A stretch of 55,184 bases of DNA from DATFCK01 sp045809745 (GCA_045809745.1 JBJMXE010000073.1:1-55184), one strand, 5' to 3'; shown: positions 34,178 through 42,955, counted from the first letter of the stretch. Notes: generated by a model from the sequence alone, not told the origin. Numbers and translations are program-made.

Positions 34178-35512
34178 ATGAGCGGGGCGATGGAGTCTGA
34201 TACCGGTGAAGGATTACGCGCAATGGTGCGCGCCTTTCGCCACCGGAATTTTCGCCTGTACTTTGGCGGCCAGAGCATCTCGCTCATTGGCACATGGATT
34301 CAGCAGATCGCGCTGAGTTGGACGATCTATCAACTGACGCATTCGAGCTTCCTGTTAGGCGTGGTCAGTTTTGCCGGGCAGTTGCCGCTGTTCCTTCTCA
34401 CGCCGTTCGCCGGGGTGTTGGTCGATCGCTTCAATCGACACCGGATTCTTATCATCACGCAAAGCCTCGCCCTCGTTCAGGCATTTGCTCTGGCAGTGGT
34501 CGTGTCTACTGGAGCGCTGCAAGTTTGGAATTTGATCGCGCTCAATGTGTTCGCCGGCGTCATCCTGGCAGTTGATCTCACGGCGCGGCAGGCATTCATC
34601 GTTGACATGGTCGGCTCCGGTCATGATCTGCCGAACGCCGTCGCGCTAAACGCTTTTGTAATCAATGGAGGGCGAATGCTCGGACCCGCTATTGCCGGTC
34701 TGTTGCTGACCGTGGTTTCCCCGGCTGTGTGCTTCTATGCCAACGCCGTCAGCTACATACCGGTCATTGCCGCGTTGATCGCTATGAAAGTGACGAAGCA
34801 ACAAATGCCTGCCGACGACTCAACGCCCGTGGAAGATTTGATGGAAGGAATCAATTATGCCGTCGGATTTCCGCCGATCTGGACTGTGCTGGCGCTGGTT
34901 GGACTCGTTAGTCTGGCAGGGCTTCCCTATGCCGTACTAATGCCAATTTTTGCGGCGGAAGTTTTGCGCGGCGATGCTCACACTCTTGGGTGGCTGATGA
35001 TGGCGCCGGGCGTCGGTGCCCTGGTCGCAACTATCTACCTGGCGTCGCGCAAGAGCATCTATGGCGCAGGCCGGCGGATTGCCTCCGGTGCAATCCTGTT
35101 TGGCGCAGGTCTCGTCGGCCTTGGTTTTTCGAAGCACCTGGCTGTCGCGCTATTTGCATTGGCGTTCGTCGGCCTCGGGATGATCGTGCAACTCGCCACC
35201 TGCAACACTATTTTGCAAACGATCGTGGAAGACGATAAACGCGGCCGCGTCATGAGCCTGTACACCATGGCGTTCATGGGCATGGCTCCGTTCGGCAGCA
35301 TCCTCGGGGGCGCTATTGCCCATCGGATCGGCGTGCCGCTGACGTTTGTTTGCGGAGGTTTCATCTGTCTGGCTGGCGGCGCACTTTTCGCCGCGAGAAT
35401 TCCCGCGCTCCGGCCGCACGTTCTGCCGATCTATCGTCGGAAAGGAATTATTCCGCAGGTGGCCGAAGGATTGCAAAACGCTTCATCCCTGCTCCGCAGC
35501 GAGCGCCGATAA
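34178..35512 (+). CDS. MFS transporter (EntS/MFS_3-type)
   Basis: A 444-residue major facilitator with about 12 membrane helices. The opening RNFRLYFGGQSISLIGTWIQ followed by ALSWTIYQLTHSSFLLG and LTPFAGVLVDRFNRHRILII (the A-motif GVLVDRFNRHR between helices 2 and 3) is typical of EntS-like exporters. The centre carries a charged cytoplasmic loop (MKVTKQQMPADDSTPVEDLM). Substrates of this group include siderophores and small drugs; none can be named here. It follows the methyltransferase by 36 nt. Confidence 0.88.
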   Translation: MSGAMESDTGEGLRAMVRAFRHRNFRLYFGGQSISLIGTWIQQIALSWTIYQLTHSSFLLGVVSFAGQLPLFLLTPFAGVLVDRFNRHRILIITQSLALVQAFALAVVVSTGALQVWNLIALNVFAGVILAVDLTARQAFIVDMVGSGHDLPNAVALNAFVINGGRMLGPAIAGLLLTVVSPAVCFYANAVSYIPVIAALIAMKVTKQQMPADDSTPVEDLMEGINYAVGFPPIWTVLALVGLVSLAGLPYAVLMPIFAAEVLRGDAHTLGWLMMAPGVGALVATIYLASRKSIYGAGRRIASGAILFGAGLVGLGFSKHLAVALFALAFVGLGMIVQLATCNTILQTIVEDDKRGRVMSLYTMAFMGMAPFGSILGGAIAHRIGVPLTFVCGGFICLAGGALFAARIPALRPHVLPIYRRKGIIPQVAEGLQNASSLLRSERR

Positions 35513-35552
35513 CGTTCTTTCGCGATAAACGCGCACGCGCGCGCGGACCTGA

Positions 35553-35568
35553 TGTTCCGTACGGAACA
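35553..35568. promoter_or_regulatory. Perfect 16-bp palindrome, possible operator upstream of the S46 peptidase
   Basis: The sequence tgttccgtacggaaca is a perfect inverted repeat, 81 nt upstream of the peptidase ATG and 40 nt after the MFS stop. AT-rich sequence (cttaaagtatct) follows it. Symmetry and position suggest a protein-binding site, but no regulator is encoded nearby. Confidence 0.35.
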
Positions 35569-35649
35569 CTTAAAGTATCTCGTCTGAATTCCTCTTCTCG
35601 GACGAACACAAAGAATTGGCTCAAGCGCGCCCCCGTTTTAGAGTCAACC

Positions 35650-37746
35650 ATGATTTTCCGGGCCATTGTCTTCATTTTTGGCGTGAGCATTTCGTCGGCC
35701 GTTCTCGCCGACGAAGGCATGTGGCTGTTCAACAATCCTCCGCTGAAGCAGTTCAAGGACAAATACCAGTTTGAACCTTCGTCCGACTGGCTTGAGCATC
35801 TACAGCGTTCCGCCGTTCGATTTAATTCCGGCGGGAGCGGATCCTTCGTATCGCCCAACGGGCTGGTGATTACCAACCATCACGTAGGGTCTGATACGCT
35901 TCAGAAAATGAGCGATCAGCAGCATAATTATGCCCGCGATGGCTTTTATGCTGCCAAACCGGCCGACGAAGTGAAATCAAGTGACCTCGAACTGAACGTT
36001 CTGGTGTCGATCGAAGATGTAACCGATCGGGTAAACGCAGCTATTAAACCTAACATGTCGCCGGCGCAGGCCGGCTCAACGCGCGATGCCGCGATTGCGA
36101 CCATCGAAAAAGAAAGCAAGGAAAAGACCGGCCTTCGCTCCGATGTCGTTTCGCTCTATCAGGGCGGGCTTTACCATCTTTATCGGTACAGGCGATATGA
36201 CGACGTACGGCTGGTGTTTGCTCCGGAACAGCAGATCGCGTTTTACGGAGGCGATCCCGATAACTTCGAATATCCCCGCTACAATCTGGATATCTGCATC
36301 TTTCGCGCTTACGAGAACGGAGAACCGGCAAAGATCGACCACTACCTGAAATGGAATTCCAATGGTCCGGCCGACGGCGAGCTGACGTTCGTCAGTGGCA
36401 GCCCGGGACGCACCGATCGCCAGCTGACCGTGGACGAACTTGCCGACCGGCGCGATCGCGAGGTGCCGGAATGGCTGCGAATGTTCAATCGCCGGGAGGT
36501 TCTTCTGAATGCCTGGAGCCAGCGTTCTTTCGAGAACGCGCGTCGGGCGCGGGCAGACCTTTACGGCAACCAAAATAATCGGAAACGCTATGGCGGGTAC
36601 ACCGCCGCGTTATTCGATCCGGAGATTTGGACCGCATTCGCCCAACGGGAAAAGACTCTTCGCGACGCCATGTCGCGCAATGATGCAACGAAATCTGCGT
36701 TGGCGGCGTACGATCGAATCAAGCAAGCGCAGTTTGAAATCGCTCGGATCGCTCCGCGTTATTCTTATCTCGAACAGGAACGGGCAGTGCCGATCGGCTA
36801 CCGTGGACCCCGCGCAGCTGTTGGTGACCTGTTTAAGTTTGCCCGTCTGCTCACCCGTGCTGTCGATGAACGGGTCAAGCCGAATGGAGACCGGCTGCCC
36901 ATGTTCCGGGAGAGCGCAAAAGAGTCACTTGAGCTGGCGCTATTTTCAAACGAACCGGTGCATGAAGACTACGAAATACTAACGCTGGGCGATTCTTTAA
37001 CAGATTTCGCCGAGAAATTTGGCGCTAACGACAATCTGGTGAAGCAGTTGTTAGCCGGCAAATCGCCGCGCGCGCGCGCGATTGAGCTCGTCACCGGCAC
37101 CAAGCTGAAGGACGTGGCATTTCGGAAGGAACTGTACAACAAAGATGCCGCCGCACTCGTCGCGGCGCATGATCTGATGCTGGATTTTGCCCGTCTGATC
37201 GAAACCCCGGCCGTACAGATGCTAAAAGCTCAGGAAGCCCAGGAAGAGATCAAGAAGCAGGCATATGCCGAAATCGCCAAGGCGCGTTTCGCGTTACAGG
37301 GGACAAACACCTATCCCGACGCAACGTTCACGCTTCGGTTATCCTACGGGGCAGTGCGCGGCTACGAAGAAGAGGGAAAGCCGGTAGCACCGTTCACGGA
37401 TTTCGCTGGAATGTATCAGCGGGCCGCTGATCACAAAAACCGGCAGCCTTTCGATCTGCCGCCGCGGTGGATCGATCACAAATCGGCTTTGAACATGCAG
37501 ACAAAATTCAATTTCGTTTCCGATGCCGACATCATCGGCGGCAATAGCGGCAGCCCGGTAGTCAACAAAGCGAACGAGTTCGTTGGGATTATTTTTGACG
37601 GTAACATTCAGTCGCTGGCGCTGGATTGTGTCTACGCCGACAAACAGGCGCGGGCGGTGAGCGTGGACAGCGCGGCGATTACCGAAGCGCTGAGAAAAGT
37701 TTACGACGCCGGCGCGTTAGCGGACGAATTGGAAGGAAAGAAGTAG
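35650..37746 (+). CDS. Secreted S46-family dipeptidyl peptidase (DPP7/DPP11-like)
   Basis: A 698-residue S46 serine peptidase from the ATG at 35650. The frame is open for 100 codons upstream, but that part overlaps the MFS gene and has no family sequence. A signal peptide is clear (MIFRAIVFIFGVSISSAVLA, cleavage before DEGMW), so it is periplasmic or exported. The chymotrypsin-like triad is seen as VITNHHVGSDT (His) and IIGGNSGSPVVN (Ser), with the Asp between. The family removes dipeptides from the N-terminus of oligopeptides, with specificity set by a residue near the catalytic Ser that I cannot assign by eye. Length matches the family (about 700-720). Confidence 0.92.
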   Translation: MIFRAIVFIFGVSISSAVLADEGMWLFNNPPLKQFKDKYQFEPSSDWLEHLQRSAVRFNSGGSGSFVSPNGLVITNHHVGSDTLQKMSDQQHNYARDGFYAAKPADEVKSSDLELNVLVSIEDVTDRVNAAIKPNMSPAQAGSTRDAAIATIEKESKEKTGLRSDVVSLYQGGLYHLYRYRRYDDVRLVFAPEQQIAFYGGDPDNFEYPRYNLDICIFRAYENGEPAKIDHYLKWNSNGPADGELTFVSGSPGRTDRQLTVDELADRRDREVPEWLRMFNRREVLLNAWSQRSFENARRARADLYGNQNNRKRYGGYTAALFDPEIWTAFAQREKTLRDAMSRNDATKSALAAYDRIKQAQFEIARIAPRYSYLEQERAVPIGYRGPRAAVGDLFKFARLLTRAVDERVKPNGDRLPMFRESAKESLELALFSNEPVHEDYEILTLGDSLTDFAEKFGANDNLVKQLLAGKSPRARAIELVTGTKLKDVAFRKELYNKDAAALVAAHDLMLDFARLIETPAVQMLKAQEAQEEIKKQAYAEIAKARFALQGTNTYPDATFTLRLSYGAVRGYEEEGKPVAPFTDFAGMYQRAADHKNRQPFDLPPRWIDHKSALNMQTKFNFVSDADIIGGNSGSPVVNKANEFVGIIFDGNIQSLALDCVYADKQARAVSVDSAAITEALRKVYDAGALADELEGKK

Positions 37747-37758
37747 CGCGGGCAGTAT

Positions 37759-37806
37759 GGCGTGACGAGTGAGTGATCAGTCACCAATGATCAGTAATCG
37801 GTGACC
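37759..37806. repeat. gtgatcagt-type iterated repeat without a four-helix gene
   Basis: A run of tgatcagt, tgatcagtaatc and ggtgacc units starts 12 nt after the S46 stop and leads into the REP/RAYT region. The units resemble the arms of cassette 2 at 27592-28054. There is no bundle gene here, so this may be a solo arm or a decayed cassette. Confidence 0.6.
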
Positions 37807-38061
37807 AGATGGCGATCGAGGTCGATCGCCGCTACCAACAAGCGGCGTGGGTTATCGGATAGCGACCGGGTCAATGGCCGCAGGCCTATGGTAGCGGCGG
37901 CTCACCGAGCCGCCATCTTCTCGAGCCCGTCACGGTCAAGCACGTAGGGCCAATCGTCAGCACTGGAAGTCAGTCCAGCTCGAACAGGATTTTGCCGGAT
38001 GTATTCGGCTTTACCTAGAGCTTTCCTCTCTGCCTTTCGCGTGAAGGTGCTCTGTGGCACA
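37804..38061. repeat. REP unit and tandem duplication of the 3' end of the RAYT element
   Basis: The segment 37804-38017 recurs at 38062-38275 with an offset of 258 nt and only about three mismatches. Each copy carries a REP-type hairpin at both sides: ggcgatcgaggtcgatcgcc at one and ggcggctcaccgagccgcc at the other. The 44 nt after 38017 match the sequence just upstream of the intact RAYT frame (gcctttcgcgtgaaggtgct recurs near 38607). The duplicate is therefore an internally deleted copy of the whole element. Confidence 0.8.
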
Positions 38062-38141
38062 ACCAGATGGCGATCGAGGTCGATCGCCGCTACCAACAAG
38101 CGGCGTGGGTTATCGGATAGCGACGGGGTCAATCGCCGCAC
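37902..38141 (-). pseudogene. Internally deleted RAYT remnant
   Basis: A 79-codon frame whose last 36 residues, from GKAEYIRQNPVRAGL onward, are identical to the C-terminus of the intact transposase at 38160-38678. Its preceding part STFTRKA matches the N-terminal region of that protein, so roughly 110 residues have been removed in frame. The HUH-type motif is lost, while the segment containing the catalytic Tyr region remains. It cannot be an active transposase but could be mobilised by the intact copy through its REP ends. Confidence 0.8.
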
Positions 38142-38159
38142 GCCTATGGTAGCGGCGGC

Positions 38160-38678
38160 TCACCGAGCCGCCATCTTCTCGAGCCCGTCACGGTCAAGCA
38201 CGTAGGGCCAATCGTCAGCACTGGAAGTCAGTCCAGCTCGAACAGGATTTTGCCGGATGTATTCGGCTTTACCTACCAGGCTCTCGTCGGCGCGGAGTCG
38301 GTGATCGAAGTAGTTCCTTTGCCAGTGAATTCCGGCGAACTTTGTCGTCGCGCGCTTGAAGTTCTGGATCACCCCTGAAACCGGCTTATGGCCGCCGACT
38401 GATATCAGCGTATGCAAATGATCCGGCATCAAAAGCAGCACAAGCAGGTGCCAGCTCTCCTGACAGTCATACATCGCAGCCGTTTCGAATATGTGTTTTG
38501 CGACGCGGCCGCGGCAAAGTTGATTCGTGCTACGCTGTTGGCAGCAAATGGTAATGAAATAAATGGCACCGAACCGTGCCTGAAAATGTCCGGAATGATT
38601 GAGAGCCTTTCGCGTGAAGGTGCTCTCGAATTTGTGCGACACGACCAGATGGCGATCGGGGTCGATCGCCGCTACCAC
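38160..38678 (-). CDS. REP-associated tyrosine transposase (RAYT, Y1_Tnp)
   Basis: A Y1-type transposase of the IS200/IS605 superfamily that acts on REP hairpins. The conserved core begins near ARFGAIYFITICC; the metal-binding motif is seen as LLMPDHLHTLI, and the C-terminal AEYIRQNPVRAGL contains the Tyr expected to attack DNA. The first ~25 residues (VAAIDPDRHLVVS) are translated REP sequence, so the real start is probably further in; the longest frame is given. REP hairpins lie at both ends (about 38150-38175 and 38650-38670). Further REP units occur at 37810-37830, 37893-37917 and 42848-42955. Confidence 0.85.
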   Translation of the reverse strand: MVAAIDPDRHLVVSHKFESTFTRKALNHSGHFQARFGAIYFITICCQQRSTNQLCRGRVAKHIFETAAMYDCQESWHLLVLLLMPDHLHTLISVGGHKPVSGVIQNFKRATTKFAGIHWQRNYFDHRLRADESLVGKAEYIRQNPVRAGLTSSADDWPYVLDRDGLEKMAAR

Positions 38679-38700
38679 AAAGGCCGGTCGAGCGGATGTT

Positions 38701-39501
38701 TCATTTTACGGCGCTGAGCTCGCCTAACAGCTTTTTCCAACGGGCCCAGGCTTCATCCCGCGCTTTCCGATCACTTTCGCGCCCGTTCGGGTTGTTAGGC
38801 TCGCCGGATCTCATAAATCCGTGACCTGCGCCCTTGTAGATGACCGGTTCATATTTTTTGCCGGCTGCTTTCATCAACTCCTCGGCCTTTGGAATAGTGG
38901 CATCCACTCTCTCGTCGTTCTCGCCGTAGAATCCGTAGACCGGGCAAGGAATCTTCCCGGCGTCGCCTGCTTTATCGACGGCCGTTCCGTAAAAGGAGTA
39001 GGCCGCGCTCAACTTCGGATTCATGGACGCGTACTGAAATGTCCAGCCGCCGCCCCAGCAAAATCCGCAGACAGCCAGTTTGCCACTGGCTGCAGGAATT
39101 TTGGTGAGGGCATACTCGGCCGTCGCGTCGAGATCCGATTTCACCTGATCCTGGGTTAGCGCGGAGATCGCCTTTCGGGAGCCGTCGACGTCTTCATACT
39201 TTTGGCCGCTAAGCAGATCAGGCGCTATGGCAATCACCCCGGCTTCGGCCAATTCATCGCACATGCTGCGCACCCAATCGGTTAGGCCAAAAATCTCGTG
39301 GATCACAATGACAACCGGGGCCTTTTCGTTGCGTTCGGGATAAACCACGAAGGCCTTGATTGTGCGATCACCCGATTTGAGATCCACCCACTCGCCGTGG
39401 CGGGGCGAACTGTTCAGACGATCCTTGCCAAAGTCTTTTACTTCCTGTCCGTGTGCAGCCGCGACCAGAAGCGTGATGAATGAGAAGCAAATTAATCGCA
39501 T
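38701..39501 (-). CDS. Exported dienelactone hydrolase family protein
   Basis: A 266-residue alpha/beta hydrolase with an N-terminal signal peptide (MRLICFSFITLLVAAAHG). The dienelactone hydrolase signatures are VIVIHEIFGLTDWVRSMCDE, then CGFCWGGGWTFQ with Cys as nucleophile, YGENDERVDATIP with the Asp, and YKGAGHGFMRSGEPN with the His. Typical DLH proteins hydrolyse dienelactones or related esters, but exported homologues are mostly uncharacterised, so the substrate is open. It follows DoxX by 42 nt on the same strand and may be co-transcribed. Its 3' end lies near the REP/RAYT region. Confidence 0.9.
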   Translation of the reverse strand: MRLICFSFITLLVAAAHGQEVKDFGKDRLNSSPRHGEWVDLKSGDRTIKAFVVYPERNEKAPVVIVIHEIFGLTDWVRSMCDELAEAGVIAIAPDLLSGQKYEDVDGSRKAISALTQDQVKSDLDATAEYALTKIPAASGKLAVCGFCWGGGWTFQYASMNPKLSAAYSFYGTAVDKAGDAGKIPCPVYGFYGENDERVDATIPKAEELMKAAGKKYEPVIYKGAGHGFMRSGEPNNPNGRESDRKARDEAWARWKKLLGELSAVK

Positions 39502-39543
39502 GTCATTGATCCCGGGTAATGATCAACAGCTTACACCCGTCCG

Positions 39544-39957
39544 TTAGACCGTAGCAGCAGTCGTCGTCGCTCGTCCTCTCCCGATCAGAGCATCGATGCT
39601 CAGTCGGCCCGGGCCATAGAAAAAGATGAACAGGAAAACGAAACAATACATTACCGCTGATTCGCCGTGATTTATGATTGGAAAAAATCCGCCATGTACG
39701 TGGGCCATAAAGTAGGCAACGGCCATCTCACCGCTCGCGACGAATGCAGCAATCCGGGTGACGAAACCAAACGCGATCAGGAAGCCGGCGACCAGTTCGA
39801 TCCACGCGCCCAGCACCATGATTGTACCCTCCGGATGGCCGTGCCCGCCCGGCGGAAAACCCAGGAGCTTTTGTCCGCCATGACAGGCAAACAGCAATCC
39901 CACGATCAGGCGCATGATGCAGTAAACCGTATCGGCGTAGCGATTAAGAAAGTTCAT
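39544..39957 (-). CDS. DoxX-family membrane protein
   Basis: A 137-residue inner-membrane protein with four hydrophobic helices. DoxX features include MRLIVGLLFACHGGQKLLGF and MVLGAWIELVAGFLIAFGF, with a conserved Glu in the second. A C-terminal part reads MYCFVFLFIFFYGPGRLSID. DoxX proteins are linked to redox or quinone metabolism in some systems, but this group has no settled function. The 240 nt between it and the divergently read DUF72 gene hold no feature I recognise and must carry both promoters. Confidence 0.88.
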   Translation of the reverse strand: MNFLNRYADTVYCIMRLIVGLLFACHGGQKLLGFPPGGHGHPEGTIMVLGAWIELVAGFLIAFGFVTRIAAFVASGEMAVAYFMAHVHGGFFPIINHGESAVMYCFVFLFIFFYGPGRLSIDALIGRGRATTTAATV

Positions 39958-40197
39958 AAACCGAAGCTGATAACACCGCTGTCCAGTGTCAAGAATTTCG
40001 GCAGCCTGAAGTCTCTTCCGCCGTTTAACCGCGTTGCGCTTGAGATCGCGGAGGATTGTTGGTGCAAACTCCGGATTCCGATTGGAAATTGGGCCGTCGG
40101 CGGGCCTGCCAAAGTATCGTTGCGATAGCCGCTGACCAAGCCGGGACAGTCAAGTCAGAGGTGCGACATCCGACACCGAGGCTACAGTTAAACCGGG

Positions 40198-40914
40198 GTG
40201 AAGATCCATATCGGCTGCTCAGGGTGGTTCTACTGGCATTGGCGCGGAATCTTTTACCCCGAAGGCAATCGTACCGACAGCTGGTTCAAGCATTACGTGC
40301 AGAACTTCGATACCGTGGAGCTGAACGCCCCCTTCTACTCCTGGCCTAAGGACGCAACGGTAAAATCGTGGCGCCGGAATGCGCCGGAAGATTTTCGCTA
40401 TTCGGTCAAGGTGAACAGTCTGATTACGCACGAGAAACGGCTGCGCCGAACGAAAGCACTGATCGACAAATTTTGCGGCATCGAATCCATCCTGGGCGCA
40501 AAACTGGGCTGTTTCCTGTTCCAGTTTCCGCCGAGCTATCGCTACACACCGTCGCGCCTCAAAAGCATCATCAACCAGCTGGACGCGCAGCTACCGCACG
40601 TCGTGGAGTTTCGACACAAAACGTGGTGGCGAACAGCGGTATACCGCGCATTCGAAAAACGTGGCCTGACATTTTGCTCGGTTAGCAGTCCGAGATTGCC
40701 GTCGGATCTGATTACGACTAACGAGCGCATCTACGTTCGTTTTCATGGGACCAGCCGCTGGTACCGGCACGATTACTCCGCTGACGAACTCAGCCAATGG
40801 GCTGAGAAGATTCAGGCCAGCGGCGCGAAGGAAGCGTGGATCTATTTCAATAATGATCGCGAGGGATTCGCGATTCACAATGCAAGGAAACTCAGAGACC
40901 TGCTGTCGGGGTGA
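40198..40914 (+). CDS. DUF72 (YecE-like) TIM-barrel protein
   Basis: A 238-residue member of the DUF72 family with a GTG start. Family motifs are IHIGCSGWFYWHWRGIFYP, FDTVELNAPFYSWP, VKVNSLITHEKRL, LGCFLFQFPPSY and VVEFRHKTWW, then IYVRFHGTSRWY and AWIYFNNDREGFAIHNA. The fold is a TIM barrel resembling sugar isomerases or endonuclease IV-like enzymes, but no activity is established. It stands alone between DoxX and a gene-poor region. Confidence 0.9.
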   Translation: MKIHIGCSGWFYWHWRGIFYPEGNRTDSWFKHYVQNFDTVELNAPFYSWPKDATVKSWRRNAPEDFRYSVKVNSLITHEKRLRRTKALIDKFCGIESILGAKLGCFLFQFPPSYRYTPSRLKSIINQLDAQLPHVVEFRHKTWWRTAVYRAFEKRGLTFCSVSSPRLPSDLITTNERIYVRFHGTSRWYRHDYSADELSQWAEKIQASGAKEAWIYFNNDREGFAIHNARKLRDLLSG

Positions 40915-41045
40915 GCGCCCAGGTGGAGATAGGCTGGGCATCTGAGCTAAAACGGGGACCGCGCGGTTAGGCCGCAGCGACCGTCGGTTATGCTGAACAC
41001 GTCGCTCGAGCATTGAGTGATAGCTACAGAACAAAGCACAGCTAT

Positions 41046-41130
41046 GTCATCTCGAGCGCAGTCGAGGGACCCTCAATCGCAGTGCACGTCACGCAAGTAG
41101 GAGAGGTCCCTCGACTTCGCTCACGATGAC
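41046..41130. repeat. Dispersed palindromic repeat, copy B
   Basis: Arms at 41046-41071 and 41105-41130 are inverted repeats (gtcatctcgagcgcagtcg and cgacttcgctcacgatgac), with spacer gcagtgcacgtcacgcaagt. The tag agctatg precedes the left arm. The copy is in the same orientation as copy C and inverted relative to copy A. It lies in the 393-nt non-coding stretch 40915-41307, where I see no other feature. Confidence 0.85.
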
Positions 41131-41307
41131 AACGTTTTCGCCGGGATCCAGCTCTTCGGCAGTCAACACACGACCCAACACAAGGGGCGATTCAATGTGG
41201 CCGCACCGAAACCATACCTACACTAGCTCAGCTGAGTCAGCGAAGCGCCGCACCGTCCAAGATATGCGTCCGCGCTGCGGGCGTATGTCGACTACGGCAA
41301 TCGCAAA

Positions 41308-41616
41308 TCAGAGTGCCGAAACCTGCCGCGTCACGATCAGGAAATCCTGCTGTTCCCATTCCCGGGTAAGATCCGCTTTCAGCTGAGTGAAATATTTGCG
41401 CGCCGCCGATTCATCGTTCACCAGCACCCGCAAGATTTCGACCCGATCGCGGAAGGTGTGATCGCCAATTTTCCAGAGACCCTCGTTTTCCTGCCGGAAA
41501 TGGGTGAGGCCACCGAACTCATCGACCAGCCGTTTTTTGAGAGCTCGCAGCTTCTCCGGATCGATGCGGCGGCCATCGTTATAATGCAACGGGACGTAAA
41601 GCTCATATTCGAGCAT
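41308..41616 (-). CDS. Small conserved hypothetical protein (NIPSNAP-like ferredoxin-fold candidate)
   Basis: A 102-residue protein from the ATG at 41614-41616. The frame is open 120 nt further, but only the part from MLEYELYVPLHYNDGRRIDP looks conserved in character. It has an alternating strand-helix pattern (VPLHYNDGRRI, ALKKRLVDEFGG, EILRVLVNDESAARKYF) consistent with a dimeric alpha-beta barrel. I do not recognise a specific family. The gene is isolated; the 294 nt between it and Ku hold nothing else I can support. Confidence 0.6.
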   Translation of the reverse strand: MLEYELYVPLHYNDGRRIDPEKLRALKKRLVDEFGGLTHFRQENEGLWKIGDHTFRDRVEILRVLVNDESAARKYFTQLKADLTREWEQQDFLIVTRQVSAL

Positions 41617-41910
41617 GGGCGAGATATTGGGCTGGAGCTCGTCCGTCGCGCAACCATCAAGACTGTCATCGCGCTTGTAAGGCGCCATCCGAGTATCGGG
41701 GTGAACTCCGAGAACGGACTCAGTTTTTAAGGCCATTGTTACTTACTACTACGGCGGGGCTGCATCGTTTAGTCGTGCGGCTGCTAAGGTGTATTCAACT
41801 TACCGACTCGAACACAAGACTAACTGTCTTCCGCCGGCGAGTGAGGGTCCCGCGAGCCCGCCGCACCAAGTTCCGCTGGCAACACAAATCCCCAGCTATA
41901 GCCCATCAAA

Positions 41911-42756
41911 TCAGGCCGCTTTTTTGTGTCTATGCGGATGTTTCGCCGCGCGCTTGCTGTGCGCAGTCTTCCTGGCGCCGCCGCCGGCTTTTTCAAGGCT
42001 TTTCTGCAACACCGACACGAGATCGATGACCTTCGTCGGCTTGGGTGCTTTCTTCGGCTTCTCTTCGATTTCTTCGCCCCCGTGTTCGACCTTTTCTTCG
42101 ATCACCTTCATCACTGCTTCGCGGTAATCGTCATGGTATCTCTCAGGATCCCATTTCGACGTCATGCTGCCGACCAGCGCCTTCGCCATGTCCATTTCCC
42201 GCTTACCGGCCTCCAGTTTTTTCGGCACATGCAATTTACTGGCGTCGGCAAGTTCATCAGCGAAGTGCATCAACTCCAACACCAGCACTCCATTATCCGG
42301 TTTGACGCCGGCGAGGTATTGCCGGGTCTTGATCACGACCTTGGCGATTCCGACCTTGTTACTGTCCTTGAGCGAATCGCGTAACAGAACGTAAGCCTTG
42401 TCCCCACCCTTCTGGGGCTCCAGATAGTACGGCTTGTAGAAGAACATCGGATCGATCTCGTCCTGCTCGACGAAGTCCTGAATATCGACCGTCTGAGTCG
42501 CTTCGAGATCGACTCGGGCGAAGTCCTCCTCTTTCAGAACAACGTACTTTCCCTTCTCGTATTCATAACCCTTAACGATGTCGTTCCAAGACACCTCTTT
42601 GCCATCCTTCTCCGCCACGCGTTTATAATTGATCGGGCTCAAGTCGGTCTTCCGAAGCATGCGGAACTTGAGGTCTTCTTTTCGGGTCGCCGGATAAAGG
42701 GCGATTGGGATGTTGACCAAACCAAAACTGATACTGCCTTTCCAAATTGCTCGCAT
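41911..42756 (-). CDS. ku: Ku protein of bacterial non-homologous end joining
   Basis: A 281-residue bacterial Ku from the ATG at 42754-42756; the longer frame adds a tail without family character that overlaps a REP unit. The core starts MRAIWKGSISFGLVNIPIAL, followed by LKFRMLRKTDLSPINYKRV, GYEYEKGKYVVLKEEDF, and FYKPYYLEPQKGGDKAYVLL. The last 45 residues are Lys/Ala/His-rich (ARKTAHSKRAAKHPHRHKK), a basic tail common in bacterial Ku. It encircles DNA ends and recruits LigD; no ligase D is in the window. A REP cluster at 42848-42955 covers its presumed promoter region. Confidence 0.95.
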   Translation of the reverse strand: MRAIWKGSISFGLVNIPIALYPATRKEDLKFRMLRKTDLSPINYKRVAEKDGKEVSWNDIVKGYEYEKGKYVVLKEEDFARVDLEATQTVDIQDFVEQDEIDPMFFYKPYYLEPQKGGDKAYVLLRDSLKDSNKVGIAKVVIKTRQYLAGVKPDNGVLVLELMHFADELADASKLHVPKKLEAGKREMDMAKALVGSMTSKWDPERYHDDYREAVMKVIEEKVEHGGEEIEEKPKKAPKPTKVIDLVSVLQKSLEKAGGGARKTAHSKRAAKHPHRHKKAA

Positions 42757-42847
42757 AGCTACAGTTATTTCGTTTCTGAAAGCAAAAATGCGCGGCATCG
42801 AAAGAATCGAGGGATTCCTGCGCAGGTGAATGGGTGCTGCGGCAAAG

Positions 42848-42955
42848 ATGGCGATTGAGGTCAATCGCCGCTACCATTTACCCACTCAGCGCGGCCTCAA
42901 CCCAAACGCGATCTTCATCTCACCTTGGTAGCGGCGGTTCACCGAACCGCCACGG
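42848..42955. repeat. Pair of REP hairpins upstream of Ku
   Basis: The segment contains agatggcgattgaggtcaat followed by cgccgctacc, and then gtagcggcggttcaccgaac with its completing cgcc. Both are variants of the hairpins at the ends of the RAYT element, with compensating changes that keep the stems (ggcgattga/tcaatcgcc and ggcggtt/aaccgcc). The two hairpins are in opposite orientation, like a BIME. Confidence 0.75.

Noticed and set aside
35350..35649. Extra 100 N-terminal codons of the S46 peptidase frame
   Set aside because: They overlap the MFS gene, have no family sequence, and a signal peptide begins exactly at the ATG at 35650.
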